From: Capitulum mitella
Lineage: Eukaryota > Arthropoda > Thecostraca > Pollicipedomorpha > Pollicipedidae
Reading direction: 5' to 3'
Assembly: GCA_030062745.1 (NCBI GenBank)
Contig: CP099851.1
Location: 5,023,661-5,087,660 of the forward strand
DNA: 64,000 nucleotides
The notes beneath the pieces are model-generated. The model saw nothing but the letters and a program-made list of their open reading frames with translations, was not told where the DNA came from and ran no database searches. The position numbers and the translations under genes were made by a program. Positions 26,009 through 38,133 of the stretch are shown in pieces. Numbering within the stretch: the stretch's first letter is position 1; each line of letters starts with the position of its first letter.

Positions 26009-27221
26009 TTAACCCTATTCCAGGAGGGCTAGACGGTATGGCCGATTCCCGGCAGGGGGGGCGGATTCGGCCCCCCCTGAGATCTCGAGAACTACTTGTC
26101 CGATTTCATCGCAACAAACGGCAATCGATTTACCGTGACGTGAACTACATTTTTATACAAAGAAACTTTCAAAATTTTGAAATTTGTGGATACAGGGGGG
26201 CAAAAATGTCAAAATGGGGGGTACTTTTTGACTTCTTATAACTCCGTTGTTTATCGACCGATTTCGATGAAACTGGCATCAATCGAGAGATTATGGATAG
26301 GGCTTTTACCATGGGTATGCAAGTTTAAAATTTTGGGAAAATTCATGGGCGTTCACAGGGTTTCAAAAATAGGGGGATTAGTTTTCTAATAACGGAATGA
26401 ACAAAAGAGGCCAAAACACTTTTTTAGCTTCTGCTAGTCATGTTATGCTAAAGAAGTACAAATCGCATTACAATGTTTGTATAATGTTAGCATAGGCGGT
26501 GCCAGGGACATAAAAAAGGGGGAACTGTCATGGTCACACGTTCTTCAGATCAGCTTGTGACCTTTGACCTTAAATGACCTCCAGTGACCTTGGGGTCACC
26601 TGGAATGATGTCGTGTGCATTCAATATTATTTGTAAACGTTTTTAATCGATTAAATTCACTCTATTCCAAAAAATCATTTTTTGGCTTTTGCGATATAGG
26701 GTACGGGCACTGACATTTTAGGTCATAGCTCCGTAACCCGACCTGATATCAAGCTGAAACTTGGTACACAAGTAGAGGGCATCTTTCTACGTCATATATA
26801 TTCCGGGTTTGGCATTTGAAAAAGCGGTGCCGAAATTATTGCGAAAAAACAAATTTTGACTTTTGACCTTGACCTGACCTTGTAAAGTGACCTCAGATAA
26901 ACAAAATTACATATGAACATTGCCCAACTATTTAGCTATACATTCATATAAAGTTTTAAGTTCTATCTTAAAAACTCTGTTTTTGGCAGACATTTTTCTT
27001 TTACCCTAAACATGGCCAAAAATGACCTGAGGTGCCTCCCAAAAACATTGCCTGGCTCCGCCCCTGAGCAAAATAGAATTTTGAAATTTTGTCACGGCAC
27101 GTAGAAGGAATAGCTAGGAAAATTCACCAAGTTTCGTGAAGCTGCGTTAAAAAGCCTGGAATTGGCAAGCAAAAAACCTGAGGGGGGGCAGATTCCGCCC
27201 CCCTGCCGGGAATAGGGTTAA
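26009..27221 (+). mobile_element. piggyBac-like non-autonomous element, copy 2
   Basis: TTAA at both ends, with CCCTATTCC at the left and CCGGGAATAGGGTTAA at the right; 1213 bp, no transposase. It is nearly identical to copy 3, which lies inverted 501 bp downstream, so these two are the youngest copies or have been homogenised. Half-site cluster at 26558-26598: TGACCTTTGACCT (DR1), then two more TGACCT at 4-bp spacing, then GGGTCA. A second cluster, TGACCTTGACCTGACCT, lies at 26864-26880. Confidence 0.9.
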
Positions 27222-27722
27222 GTGAGGCGGGCAGCCAAGGAGGGAATGCTTCAGAAATCATGAATTGCAAAATTGCGCAAAAAACGCCCAGTTTTCAACA
27301 GAGGAGCTAATGATGCTATTTTGAAACATAAAAGTTGCGCAATAAGGCATACATAATTCGTAGCTGGAACGATGGGCTTACGTGATGCTGAATTCACTCA
27401 CTGAAAGCCCAATGTCATACTTCAAATTTCACATTATGAATTCGCATGTTGCATGCAGTCTGCGCAAAACTACTCGAGATGGAACGGAACAAAAACCTCA
27501 GCGGCCAGGCGGAAAAATTACTCGCGGATCGCGGCCTCGTCTGACTGATTTGTGGCACACGGCCAGCCAAGGAGGAGAGCCCCGCTATTACCGGCCACGG
27601 CTGGGTGACCAGACCTCGAGACTGGCGCGCTGCGGTCCGAACGGCATCCATCATCGCCATTCCCGGTGTTACGCCCGCGCTAGTCGCGTGTTTGCTTTAC
27701 ATGTTACGGCAGGTAATTTGAT
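27222..27722. other. Spacer of the 2.9 kb palindrome
   Basis: 501 bp between inverted copies 2 and 3. The second half (about 27480-27690) is GC-rich, unlike the elements on either side. Frames here show no recognisable domain. It may be original host DNA or cargo moved with the pair. Confidence 0.4.
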
Positions 27723-28938
27723 TTAACCCTATTCCCGGCAGGGGGGGCGGAATCCGCCCCCCCTCGGGTTTTTTGCTTGCCAATTCCAGGCTTTTTGACG
27801 CAGCTTCACGAAACTTGGTGACTTTTCCTAGCTATTCCTTCTACGCGCCGTGACAAAATTTCGAAATTCTATTTTGCTCAGGGGCGGAGCCAGGCAACGT
27901 TTTTGGGAGGCACCTCAGGTCATTTTTGGCCATGTTGAGGGTAAAAGGAAAATGTCTGCCAAAAACAGAGTTTTTAAGATACAACTTAAAACTTTATATG
28001 AATATATAGCTAAATAGTTGGGCAATGTGCATATGTAATTTTGTTTATCTGAGGTCACTTTGCAAGGTCAGGTCAAGGTCAAAAGTCAAAATTTGTTTTT
28101 TCGCAATAATTTCGGCGCCGTTTTTTCAAATGCCAAACCCGGAATACATATGACGTAGAACGGTGCCCTCTACTTGTGTACCAAGTTTCAGCTTGATATC
28201 AGGTCAGGTCACGGAGCTATGACCTAAAATGTCAGTGCACGTACCCTATATCGCAAAAGCCAAAAAATGATTTTTTTGGAATAGAGTGAATTTAATCGAT
28301 TAAAAACGTTTACAGATAATATTGAATGCACACGACATCATTCCAGGTGACCCCAAGGTCACTGGAGGTCATTTAAGGTCAAAGGTCACAAGTTGATCTG
28401 AGAAACGTGTGACCATGACAGTTCCCCCTTTTTTATGTCCCTGGCACCGCCTATGCTAACATTATACAAACATTGTAATGCGATTTGTACTTCTTTAGCA
28501 TAACATGACTAGCAGAAGCTAAAAAAGTGTTTTGGCCTCTTTTGTTCATTCCGTTATTAGAAAACTAATCCCCCTATTTTTGAAACCCTGTGAACGCCCA
28601 TGAATTTTCCCAAAATTTTAAACTTGCATACCCATGGTAAAAGCCCTATCCATAATCTCTCGATTGATGCCAGTTTCATCGAAATCGGTCGATAAACAAC
28701 GGAGTTATAAGAAGTCAAAAAGTACCCCCCATTTTGACATTTTTGCCCCCCTGTATCCACAAATTTCAAAATTTTGAAAATTTCTTTTTATAAAAATGTA
28801 GTTCACGTCACGGCAAATCGATTGCCTTTGTTGCGATGAAATCGGATAAGTAGTTCTCGAGATCTCAGGGGGGGGCCGAATCCGCCCCCCCCTGCCGGGA
28901 ATCGGCCATACCGTCTAGCCCTCCGGGAATAGGGTTAA
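27723..28938 (-). mobile_element. piggyBac-like non-autonomous element, copy 3 (inverted)
   Basis: TTAACCCTATTCCCGGCAGG at the left and CCGGGAATAGGGTTAA at the right; 1216 bp, in the reverse orientation to the other copies. By eye it differs from copy 2 at only a few percent of positions. The receptor half-site cluster is at 28348-28388 (AGGTCAAAGGTCA at 28376-28388) and the second cluster is at 28064-28081. Confidence 0.9.
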
Positions 28939-29873
28939 GCTGCATGGAAATCAAGCGTTTCAGCCCTTTAAAGAAGCGGTACTATCTGGAGAGACAACCT
29001 TAAGTGTTAGGTGAAGCGTTGTCTCGTGCCGACTACCAGCGACTGCTGGCGAAGAAAGAAAGGCGTACAGATTCTAGTCTCGCATTTGAGCTCGAGATAG
29101 TTGTTTAATGAGAGATAATTTCCATATTAAATTCAGACACATATGATAATCGAAGCCCCACCAAATAATCTGGGAGTGGACACCCTGAACAGGTACCCAT
29201 TTGCCGCTTGCTATCAGATCACGAAAAAACAGCGCTAGTCTTATGTGAACTCGATATTTTTTTTATGTTCCAGTGCACGTATGGGTGTAGTTAAATTTGT
29301 GAGCATGTCCAAAAAATAGTTGTTTGCATAACCCCTGTTTGTATACGTAAATCTGTGAGCTTGTTTAAAAAATGCTTGTTTGTATCACCCCTAATGGTAC
29401 CCTTAGGTGTACTGAAAAAGCAAAATGCACGGTTTCACATTCGAAATTGTGCCTACACACAATATGGCTGGCAAAACAGGTGCCGGGGAAAACACTTGTC
29501 CATCCACAATTTTCGGTCCGATTACTCGGTGTTTCGCTGACCGGCTGATGGCTGTTTATTGAGGTTGCCCCAGTTTCCGTGCCGTTCCGTTGCCTGCGGG
29601 GCATCGGTCTGAGTTGTCAACTAATCAGTGAGAGTTTTGCTGCCACTGTCAGTCGGTTGTCGGCCTTCATCCAGGCAGGTTTGCAGCAGCTGTGTAGGTC
29701 AGTCTGACTGGAGATGAAGATAACAGCGCTAGGGACACGCAAAAAGAGTCTGGCGGGCCATCTGGCGACTTTGATGAAAATAGTGACGCTGAATATTGCT
29801 TTCTGAAATTCAGGCTCTGGCAGCTGTGGAATGTTGCCGACCTTTTGACCGACGAAATATATTTATGCGTTCT
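28939..29873. other. Intergenic, nothing recognised
   Basis: Spacer between piggyBac-like copies 3 and 4, with no supported gene. Confidence 0.4.
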
Positions 29874-31091
29874 TTAACCCTATTCCCGGAGGGCTAAACG
29901 GTGTGGCCGATGCCCGGCAGGGGGGGGCGGATTCGGCCCCCCTAAGATCTCGAGAACTACACATCCGATTTCAATGCAACAAACAGCAATCGATTCGCCA
30001 TGATATAAATTACACTTAAAAAAAAACAATTTTCAAAATATTGAAAGGGGTTGATACAGGGGGCAAAAACGCCAAAATGGGGTATATTTTTGGTCTTCTA
30101 ATAACTCCGTTGTTTATGGACCGATTTCGATGAAATTAGCATGAATCAAGAGATTATGGATAACAGCCAAAAAACCATTGGTGCAAATATTTGAAATTTT
30201 GAGAAAATTCTTAGGCGTTAACAGAGTTTCAAAAATAGGAGGATTGGTTTTTTAATAAATGGATGAACGAAGAAGGTAAAAGCACTTTTTGGCTTCTGCT
30301 AGTCATGTTATGCTAAATAATTGCAAACTGCATTACAATGTTTGTACTATGTTAGCATAGGCGGTGCCAGGGACATGAAAAAAGGAGAACTACCATGGTC
30401 ACGTGTTCTTCAGATAAACTTATGACCTTTGACCTTAAATGGCCTCCAGTGACCTTGGAGCTACTTGGAATGATCTCGTGTGCATTAAATATTATCCGGA
30501 AACATTTTCAATCATTTGAATTCACTGTGTTTCAAAAGTTCCATTTTACGGCTATTGTGATGTAAGGCACGCGCACTTACATTTTAGGTCATAGCTCCGT
30601 GACCCGGCCTGATAGCAAGCTGAAACTTGATACACAAGTACAAGGCACTCTTCTACGTCACACATATTCGGGGTTTGGCATTTCAAAAAATAACGGCAAA
30701 ATTATTACTATAAAACCAAATTTTGACTTTTGACCTTGACCTGATCTTGTAAAGTGACCTCAGATAAACAAAACTGTATTTGTGTGTTGCCCCAGTATTC
30801 AGCTATACATCCATATAAAGTTTTAAGTTCTATCTTAAAAACGCTGTTTTGGAAGTCCGATTTTCCTATTACCCTCAACAGTGCCAAGCATGGTCTGAGG
30901 TGCGTCCCAAAAATGTTGCCTGGCTCCGCCCCTGAACAAAAAAAGATTTCTTAATTTTGTCACAATACGTAGAAAAAATAGCTAGGAAAAGTCACCAAGT
31001 TTCGTGAAGCTGCGTCAAAAAAAGCCTGGAAATTAGCAAGCAAAAAATCCCAAGGGGGGCGGATTCTGCCCCCTGCCGGGAATAGGGTTAA
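29874..31091 (+). mobile_element. piggyBac-like non-autonomous element, copy 4
   Basis: TTAACCCTATTCCCGG at the left and CCGGGAATAGGGTTAA at the right; 1218 bp, no transposase, visibly more diverged than copies 2 and 3. The DR1-type TGACCTTTGACCT is intact at 30423-30435, while one of the following half-sites has become TGGCCT. TGACCTTGACCT remains at 30731-30742. Confidence 0.88.
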
Positions 31092-32043
31092 ATAGTTCCA
31101 TCGTCAATTGGCTATAAACATGGGATGTAGCAGTCCCCTATAGAGCAGATCGTGTGTTGTTATTGTTGTTGCCCTTAAAGGTCCTGTCAGCTTCAGACAA
31201 TGTATGAACCATGTTGAGTTGCATAGAACAAAATCAGCTTTCCTCAAAATCGCTGACTGCTCTGGCAGGTTTAAACACTCCTACACCAATTGCTCCATAA
31301 ACATCAAACAATATCCGATTATAAAATTGGCTGTCATGGAAACATCCTGGAAAATCGTCCACATCCACACTTGGTGAAATCGTAAATGTTGTTTTGGGGG
31401 TATTCCGTCTGCACAGTAACGGGGAAATAGTTTCAGAGTTGGAGGGGAGACAAGTTCAGAGGGGGGCGAAAGCCAAGTTGTCATTTTTTTCGTGCGTCGC
31501 ATTAGCTTCGTCACGGCTAATTTAATTTAAAAAAAAAAAACTTTTTAGAGCTGGCTTTCCACATAGGCCATAGCTTCCGCCATCCGTGTAATTACACGGC
31601 ATCAGTGGCCTCGGTGAGGCTGTAAATAAACGTGCAGTAGCATTACACCAATTTTAGCTACGAATAATTCCGACCAATGCTCACCAGCGTGGCCTGACTA
31701 CTGATTGCACCAGTTGTAGTGTTTGCAGCACGGTATAACCTTGCTAAAAATGATGTAGCACTAGCATGCGGCACTACTGCTTGTGGCTGCTGCGAATCAT
31801 TCTTACCTGCTCATGGCTGCGAAAACTCACGGATTGAAGCAAACAAAAAAGGACGGAAAACTATACATATTGGCAGGCCAGCAGGAGGCAATGAAACGGC
31901 AAAGTTTTCCAAGGACTCACTGGCAAACCCGTCGTCTTCGCAGGGGCGGAAATGGCCCCAGTTTCGTCTCCCAAATATAACCGGCATCGTTTTGTCCAAA
32001 CAGCGAACGGGTAGATCACGCAAGAGATACCAGGAGGAACCGA
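31092..32043. other. Intergenic, may include 5' part of a LINE remnant
   Basis: No clear reverse transcriptase could be read upstream of the LINE C-terminus at 32044, so the LINE is probably 5' truncated somewhere here. Confidence 0.35.
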
Positions 32044-32396
32044 CTGCTCGGCCTGCCTCGCATCCGTGTTTCTATGGCTGGAAAGGAACAATTCGTATAC
32101 TGCGCAGCCTCGTTGTTCAATACATTGCCACCAGACGCCGCTGACATGTCTTTTCAACTGTTCAGACGCAAACTGAAGCAGCACCTTATTGCGACATCTT
32201 ACAGAAGTGCGTGAAAGCCTTCTCTTTCAACGCCTTTTTTACAAAGTCAGCTTGATATGTGGAACGAGTGTACTGTGTGTGCGTGTGTCTTACCTCTTGT
32301 TCCCTTCACGTGTGATGACTAATAACAGAAAATGACCTTGTGGCCTCGGTCATATTTTGGAGGATGACCCCATGACGTAAATAAATAAATAAATAA
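32044..32396 (+). mobile_element. 3' end of a non-LTR retrotransposon (LINE)
   Basis: Codons from 32044 to the TGA at 32212-32214 read LLGLPRIRVSMAGKEQF, then SLFNTLPPDAADMSFQLF and RRKLKQHLIATSYRSA. This matches the conserved C-terminus of LINE second ORFs (P-x-x-R, then a [LS]-[WF]-N-x-LP block, then FKxxLKxHL). A 3' UTR of about 160 bp ends in (TAAA)n at about 32378-32395, as in CR1/L2/Jockey-type elements. The reverse transcriptase and endonuclease are absent, so it is a dead, 5'-truncated copy. Confidence 0.75.
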
Positions 32397-33794
32397 GCCG
32401 GCCGGATGGCGATGAACTTTCAGCTCAGTTAAAACGAGCCATTCATAGCAATAAAGGCTCTGGTTTTGAAGGTGGTGCACAGTTGTTTATTTACATTAAT
32501 GATGCAATATTGTGACTCCATAAGTATCATAGGTCACGGAGAGGGATATTTCGCTTCCATTCATTCCCACGGCTGTTCGTCCGATCATAACGAAATTTTA
32601 CGGAGAGTTATTGTGTACACGGGTATCCTTCAAAGTACAAGAGACCTGGGCCGGGGCTAGCTGAGGTAAGCTGAGGCCAACTGGCACAAGAGCTGATCAC
32701 TGGAAATGTCAGTATTAATGACAGCATGTTTTGGATATCAGCCTCACATTGGATGAAGGCATCAAGTAGTCTGTGGTCTAAATAAACAAAGATAAAATCT
32801 CACGTAAGTCAGCGTTTCGTTCAATACTTCTTTTAGGAGGTGGCCCTGACTATTGGCTGTAGTCATGTAGCATAACTTGTCTACATTTTGGGTGATGCAC
32901 TGTATCACAAAGATTACCTGCTGACAAAACACTGCTGGAATCGAATGAATGAAGTCTGAGAAAAGACCGCATGCTGAACGTTACAGCTAGGTGGGCCTCA
33001 CTGGATCTGACATAGGACATGGCATTTCGGGCATGTAAGTTCACGAAGCAGAGCAACTCCCAACAAGGTGTTGTGGCTGCTATTCGGAATCAGTCGCTTC
33101 ACGTCACATGGCGTCCGCACGACGGTCAGATGCACGTGGCTGTCCGCCGACAACGAATTCGCCACGCCACCAGCCTCCTGCCGATGTAAGACCGAGACGG
33201 ACGAAGCTATGGACCGGATGCAAAATTTTAACAGGGGAAATTTGCCAAAAATATGGCTAAATATGGAAGACGGCATCTTCTTACAGTGATACGATGTGGC
33301 ACATATGTGATATGATATGACAAAGATAAGTACAACGAGTATGATCGCCTGGCAGTTTGTCCCACACCGGCGCGCGCGTTGAAATTCAGTGTAACGTACG
33401 TTATGCACGTACGAGCAGAACACTGTTGTCTTCATCGTTCTGGGGTTTCGCCAGAATTTGGTGCTAAAAATTGCGTCTCCTGGATGTGCCGTTGTTGCGT
33501 TTCACGTTGGAGGCTGATAAGGCCACTAAGAAGTTGTCCATTGCCGTGTGAAAAACAGACCTACTTTTACTCACTCTTACTACTCGAGCATCATGCTTGC
33601 AACGGAATGGGGAATGCTTCCTGTTCTTCGTCCAACATTGCTGCACACTGTAATGAGCCCGACGGAACGTCAATTTCGTTCCGAGCGAGCGGTGCAACTC
33701 GCAAAATGCAGTAACGCAGAAGGTCAACGCTTCGAGCCGGGAGCTAAACACACGCTGACCGAAACTAAACCGCGGAGAGTTGCCCCGCAGCAGC
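32397..33794. other. Intergenic, nothing recognised
   Basis: Only short, unsupported frames on both strands. Confidence 0.35.
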
Positions 33795-34130
33795 CTCCAG
33801 CACGTCACGCGGTGAGGTTTAATGCACCAGCACGTCACGCGCGTGACGTCACTGTCGGTTCCCGAACGTAGCAGTGACGTCTGACGTGCCAGGTTGTAAA
33901 GCCCGTGACGCCACTGTCGGCTCTCGGTGGTAACGGTTTCAGAGAGCGCCGACGACTAGGCCATCTATAGGCGGAGACCGTGGTAGCAGTGATGTCAGGC
34001 GTATGACAGCTCGCGGTGGCGACAGGCGCACGACAGCCGGCCACGTCGTCGCGTCACTCGTCACACGCCAGCCCCCGGCGTTAGCCGTGACGACTGACGT
34101 ACGACGGTCGTCACGCCTGTGACGGTACCG
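33795..34130. promoter_or_regulatory. Dense cluster of CRE-type (TGACG/CGTCA) sites
   Basis: A perfect TGACGTCA lies at 33844-33851, and about a dozen further TGACG or CGTCA half-sites fall within roughly 330 bp. A GC-rich block follows directly. No gene or TATA box was located next to it, so a regulatory role is only suggested. Duplicated phrases such as GCACGTCACGCG show that part of the density comes from local duplication. Confidence 0.35.
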
Positions 34131-34720
34131 TCCGCTGGCAGCGGGCAGTTTCCCGGGCGCCGGGCACGGTCGAGCGCCGCGGCGGCCTCTGCGGCGGCTG
34201 GCAAGGCTGCCCGCTCCCGCCGGCGGGGCTTTGTCAGCTCAGGGCGGGGCCGTGGCCGGGAGGGCGGGGTGGGGACGGGTGTTCCCACGCGCTGGGTGTC
34301 GTCCGCTCGCCGGCGCCGGCCAAGCGAGACGCCAAGGACGGCCGATGAGCGCCTCATCCCTACTGCGCTGTACGTCAGTCTCCCCGGCGTAGCGCGCGGT
34401 GCCGACCCCCGCGGCGAACGGCCGACGGGGTAGCCGGCGCCGGGCGACAGATGGGCGGATCACGGCGGCCGCGCCGCGGGGGCCGGTCAGGGGTCGGCCG
34501 CGCCGGCCGCCGCGCCGAATGCGTGCGCCGCAGGTTCCGGGTTCGCGGCGAAGCCGTCGGTTCAAGGATGCGTCAGGAGCGCCGCTGCCGCCGCGGCGGG
34601 CCTTCGTTTTGGCCAGTTCCGTTGGCCGTGCGAACCCGTCCGCGGCGGAATTGGAGCGGCGGTTTCGGCCTCCGTGATTTCGGCGTGAAGGCCGGACTTC
34701 TGGCATCCTGAAGCGCTTTT
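34131..34720. other. CpG-rich block
   Basis: Strongly GC-rich with CpG throughout, generating long overlapping frames in several registers. None shows a signal peptide, domain or splice pattern. It may be a promoter island for a gene not seen. Confidence 0.4.
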
Positions 34721-35163
34721 ACCTCGAGTCTCGGCGCGTGGACCGAGATGGCGATCTTAACTGTTTCATCATTCGTCAAAAAGAGGCCATTCAACGCCGT
34801 GAATGGGACACTGACTGAGTGAGGGCCTCACACAATGGACGTCTAAAAGCCGGCGACCCGCCGACAGATACCAAGGATGTACAAAATCGATGAGCATGAT
34901 TGGCGACGTAACCATCAACGATAAGTCACAAGGTCGAAGGATTCAGAAATGCCTGGGCGTGCCAAGAACGCTCATTACACGTCCTTGCTTCCACGTTTAT
35001 GTTGAGCATTTACGCAATCATTCTCTTTTGCGTGTAAATGTTTCCTGGGTAGCATTAATGGTGCAACTCCACCCAAGAAAATATCAAATGCAAGACCATT
35101 TCGCTTCTGGGATAGTGTTTCGCCTGTAATACAGCCACAAGCTTCATGGCATATATGCAGGCG
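34721..35163. other. Intergenic, nothing recognised
   Basis: No supported feature. Confidence 0.35.
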
Positions 35164-35436
35164 CAGGGACGTAGCGAAGTTGGGGTCATGGAGGCCATGG
35201 CCCCCCTTGAGCCAAGCGGTCTACATAAGAGATACGACGAGTTCGCACGAATACGTGCAAACTCGTGATCATAAATATGTTGCAAAAGGAATCGTTGTAT
35301 GTTTTTCTGTGCGTTAAATATAAGGTAAATCGCATAAAATTGCTACTTTCTCCTATAGATTCTGTCATATGTCAGTGGCATATGACAAAATTTGACATTT
35401 GCCCCTCCCCCGAGGAAAATACTGGCTATGTGCCTG
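35164..35436 (+). mobile_element. hAT-type MITE, copy 2 (complete ends)
   Basis: 273 bp, starting CAGGGACGTAGCGAA and ending TGGCTATGTGCCTG, which are inverted matches. Flanking 8-bp direct repeats TGCAGGCG are identical on both sides (35156-35163 and 35437-35444), the mark of a hAT-superfamily transposase acting in trans. Non-coding. Confidence 0.88.
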
Positions 35437-37370
35437 TGCAGGCGGCTGTGGGTCCCTACACTAATTTAAATACATCCTTATAATGTCCAGTGCAACGATC
35501 ATTAGACAGAAGCAGTACGCCCATAAGGGAGATGCTGGTCAGGCAGGCACCCAGTATAGGATGCAGAAGTGGACGGAGCAGGCTAGTAGGTCGAGACGTA
35601 ACGGTCTCGGGCCACCTGCTGTCCCCCTCCCCCCTCCCCCCAGATCTTCGGCGGCGGACGGCGCGCCGGCGCCGGGCGGGACGAGCAGAGGAGGAGCCGG
35701 GGGGCCGGGGGGGGGGGCAGTTGGCGGACGCCGGCGGCGGACCGGTGCGAGCCGACCTCGCCGCCGGCCGGGGCGTGGCGCGGCGGCCCGCCGCATTGGG
35801 ATGCGCCGCGCCGCCGTCCGCCGCCGGCCCGCCCGGATCCCGCGACCCGACCCTAGACGCGAGCTGTCGGGTCGTCCGTCAGGCTGGCGGCAGCTGCAGG
35901 GGCAGGTCCGGGAGGGGTCGTCTGCTGCCGGAGTGACACTGCTGGCTCCGCCCGGGCGGTGACGGGCGGGACGGGGAGCGGACCTGGCGACGTCATCGGA
36001 ATTAATTCGCCGGGCGAGTGGGTCTTGTTTATAGCGCTGCCCGTGGCTGCCGTAAAGGACGTTCCCGTCTGGTGAAAACTGCGAGAGGAATGCCGCTGGA
36101 GCTCGCGATGGCCTAGTGAGAGCCAGCGCTTTACAGACGGCTACCTACACCTGTCCATTTTACGGCTTACGGCTCCCTCGTAAAAAGGCAAGCATGCGCC
36201 AAGAATAGGACATGTCCCAAGTCATGATGGCTTAATGCATGAACATCATGTAACCGTTTGCTATAACTTTTCCTCTCACTATGAATTTGTCTTCTTCTGG
36301 TATGCCTGTCGCACCGCATTAACTGAATAGCTCATGCCCGGGCGCGCAGGGCAATTAGTGAGCTATGTGTTACCAACCTTGTTCCGAGGTCGAATGTCGT
36401 ATCCCACGACAGGTTTGGGGGATATGACGTGCCCGAGGAACAAAAAGCCAAGCAAAATGAGTCCGCATGCCTATGATGGACCTCTGAGATAAAAGCAGGC
36501 GAATCGGTCATGTTCTCTATTACAGACAAAACAGCGTTTAGCGAAAAAGAGACGATGAATTCGAAATAAAGTAATAAAAACGTCATGGTTGTGTAGTAAC
36601 GTTGTTTCGGACGTGAATTCACTTGGAGAAGAACTCATTCTTGCCAAATGAAATCCCAGGCAAGCAACGTTGTGCCGATAAGATGCGTATTCACTCCATT
36701 CGTGGATGTCTCCCAGGCTTTACTACGGCATCTCAGGGCTGGCTAATAACTCATCTGCATTCCCTTGAGTTCCCCGCACTACCATCAGACACGGGGTGCA
36801 CGCCAATGTAAATGAGAACGGTCATCTTAATCATCTAACCGTGACGACTAGCATATCCGGGTATAAACGGATTTTCCCAACCATAGAGAAGCAATTCTGA
36901 GCACAGAGACAAGGCAGCAGATTACGTAATGGAGTAAAATGAGCAATTGTCTTCCGTTAGACTGAACACTGGGCTGCCAAGTGCGGGACGTTTGGAATGA
37001 TTTTAGAAAGGGAAAAGAAAGTATTTGAACATCTTGGGTCGGTTGTTAAAATGAGCCCTGCTCAGTTATTTGGGAAGCCACTTGTAAAGCTCCCAAACTT
37101 ACCAACAACTTCACTGAATATATCACGCTATGTTTTGTTCTATAATGACACTGGAGGCAGGTGCTGAACAGATTTTTGGCTGGATGGCAGGGACGGGTCG
37201 CGGCGCGGCCTCTCTTTGTTCTCATTAATACAGACCGGTGCCTGTTCCAAAGAGGGAAGAACGGTGTTGTAACCCTTCGTCTCCAATTTGGCTGGCCTAA
37301 ATCTCCGATAGCATCAAGCTGAGGCCCCACTCGGTGCAGTCATCGCTTAATGGACTCGGCCCGGTCGCAG
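35437..37370. other. Intergenic with a GC-rich block at about 35640-36000
   Basis: The GC-rich block contains G runs and overlapping unsupported frames. The remainder is AT-rich. No gene recognised. Confidence 0.35.
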
Positions 37371-37911
37371 CTGGTCTGGTCTGGGACAGCCCCCGGGACA
37401 CTGGTTTGGGACAGTTCTCGAGACACTGGTCTGGGACAGTTCTCGGGACTCTGGTCTGGAACAGTCCCGGGGCACTGGTCTGGAACAGTGCCGGGACACT
37501 GGTCTGGGACAGTTCTCGAGACACTGGTCTGGGACAGTTCTCGGGACACTGGTCTGAAACAGTCCCGGGACACTGGTCTGGGACAGTCCCGGGACACTGG
37601 TCTGGAACAGTCCCGGGACACTGGTCTGGGACAGTCCCGGGACACTGGTCTGGAACAGTCCCGGGACACTGGTCTGGAACAGTCCCGGGACACTGGTCTG
37701 GGACAGTCCCGGGACACTGGTCTGGAACAGTCCCGGGACTCTGGTTTGGGACAATCCCCGGGACACTGGTCTGGGACAGTCCCGGGACACTGATCTGGAA
37801 CAGTCCCGGGACACTGATCTGGGACAGTCCCCGGGACACTGGTCTGGGACAGTCCCGGGACTCTGGCTTGGGACGGTCCCGGGACGCTGGCCTGGTACGC
37901 TCCCCGGGCAG
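37371..37911. repeat. 24-bp minisatellite, about 22 copies
   Basis: A tandem array of GGGACACTGGTCTGGGACAG followed by TCCC (24 bp per unit), with common G/A variants. It is open in several frames on both strands (HWSGTVPG and QTSVPGLF repeats) only because 24 is divisible by three. A GC-rich region follows. Confidence 0.95.
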
Positions 37912-38100
37912 GGACGGAGCGGCGCCGCCGGCCGTGGCCGCGCCCCTTGTGGAGGACGCCGGCCGCTGTTCCGGCCACACCCGACCCTCGGAGCCGCCGC
38001 GGGAGGAGGCGCTGCCGCCGGTCCGTTAACGGCGTCCTACCGGCCCTCTGCCGACCTTCGCAGCGGGCCGCTGTCGGCGCCGTCCGCCCGGGTACCGCGC

Positions 38101-38133
38101 GGATACCGGCCGGATACCGGCCGGATACCGGCC
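38101..38133. repeat. Short 11-bp tandem repeat
   Basis: Three exact copies of GGATACCGGCC in a GC-rich context. Confidence 0.9.

Noticed and set aside
34119-34706. Overlapping long frames on both strands
   Set aside because: They are explained by extreme GC content; no recognisable protein.
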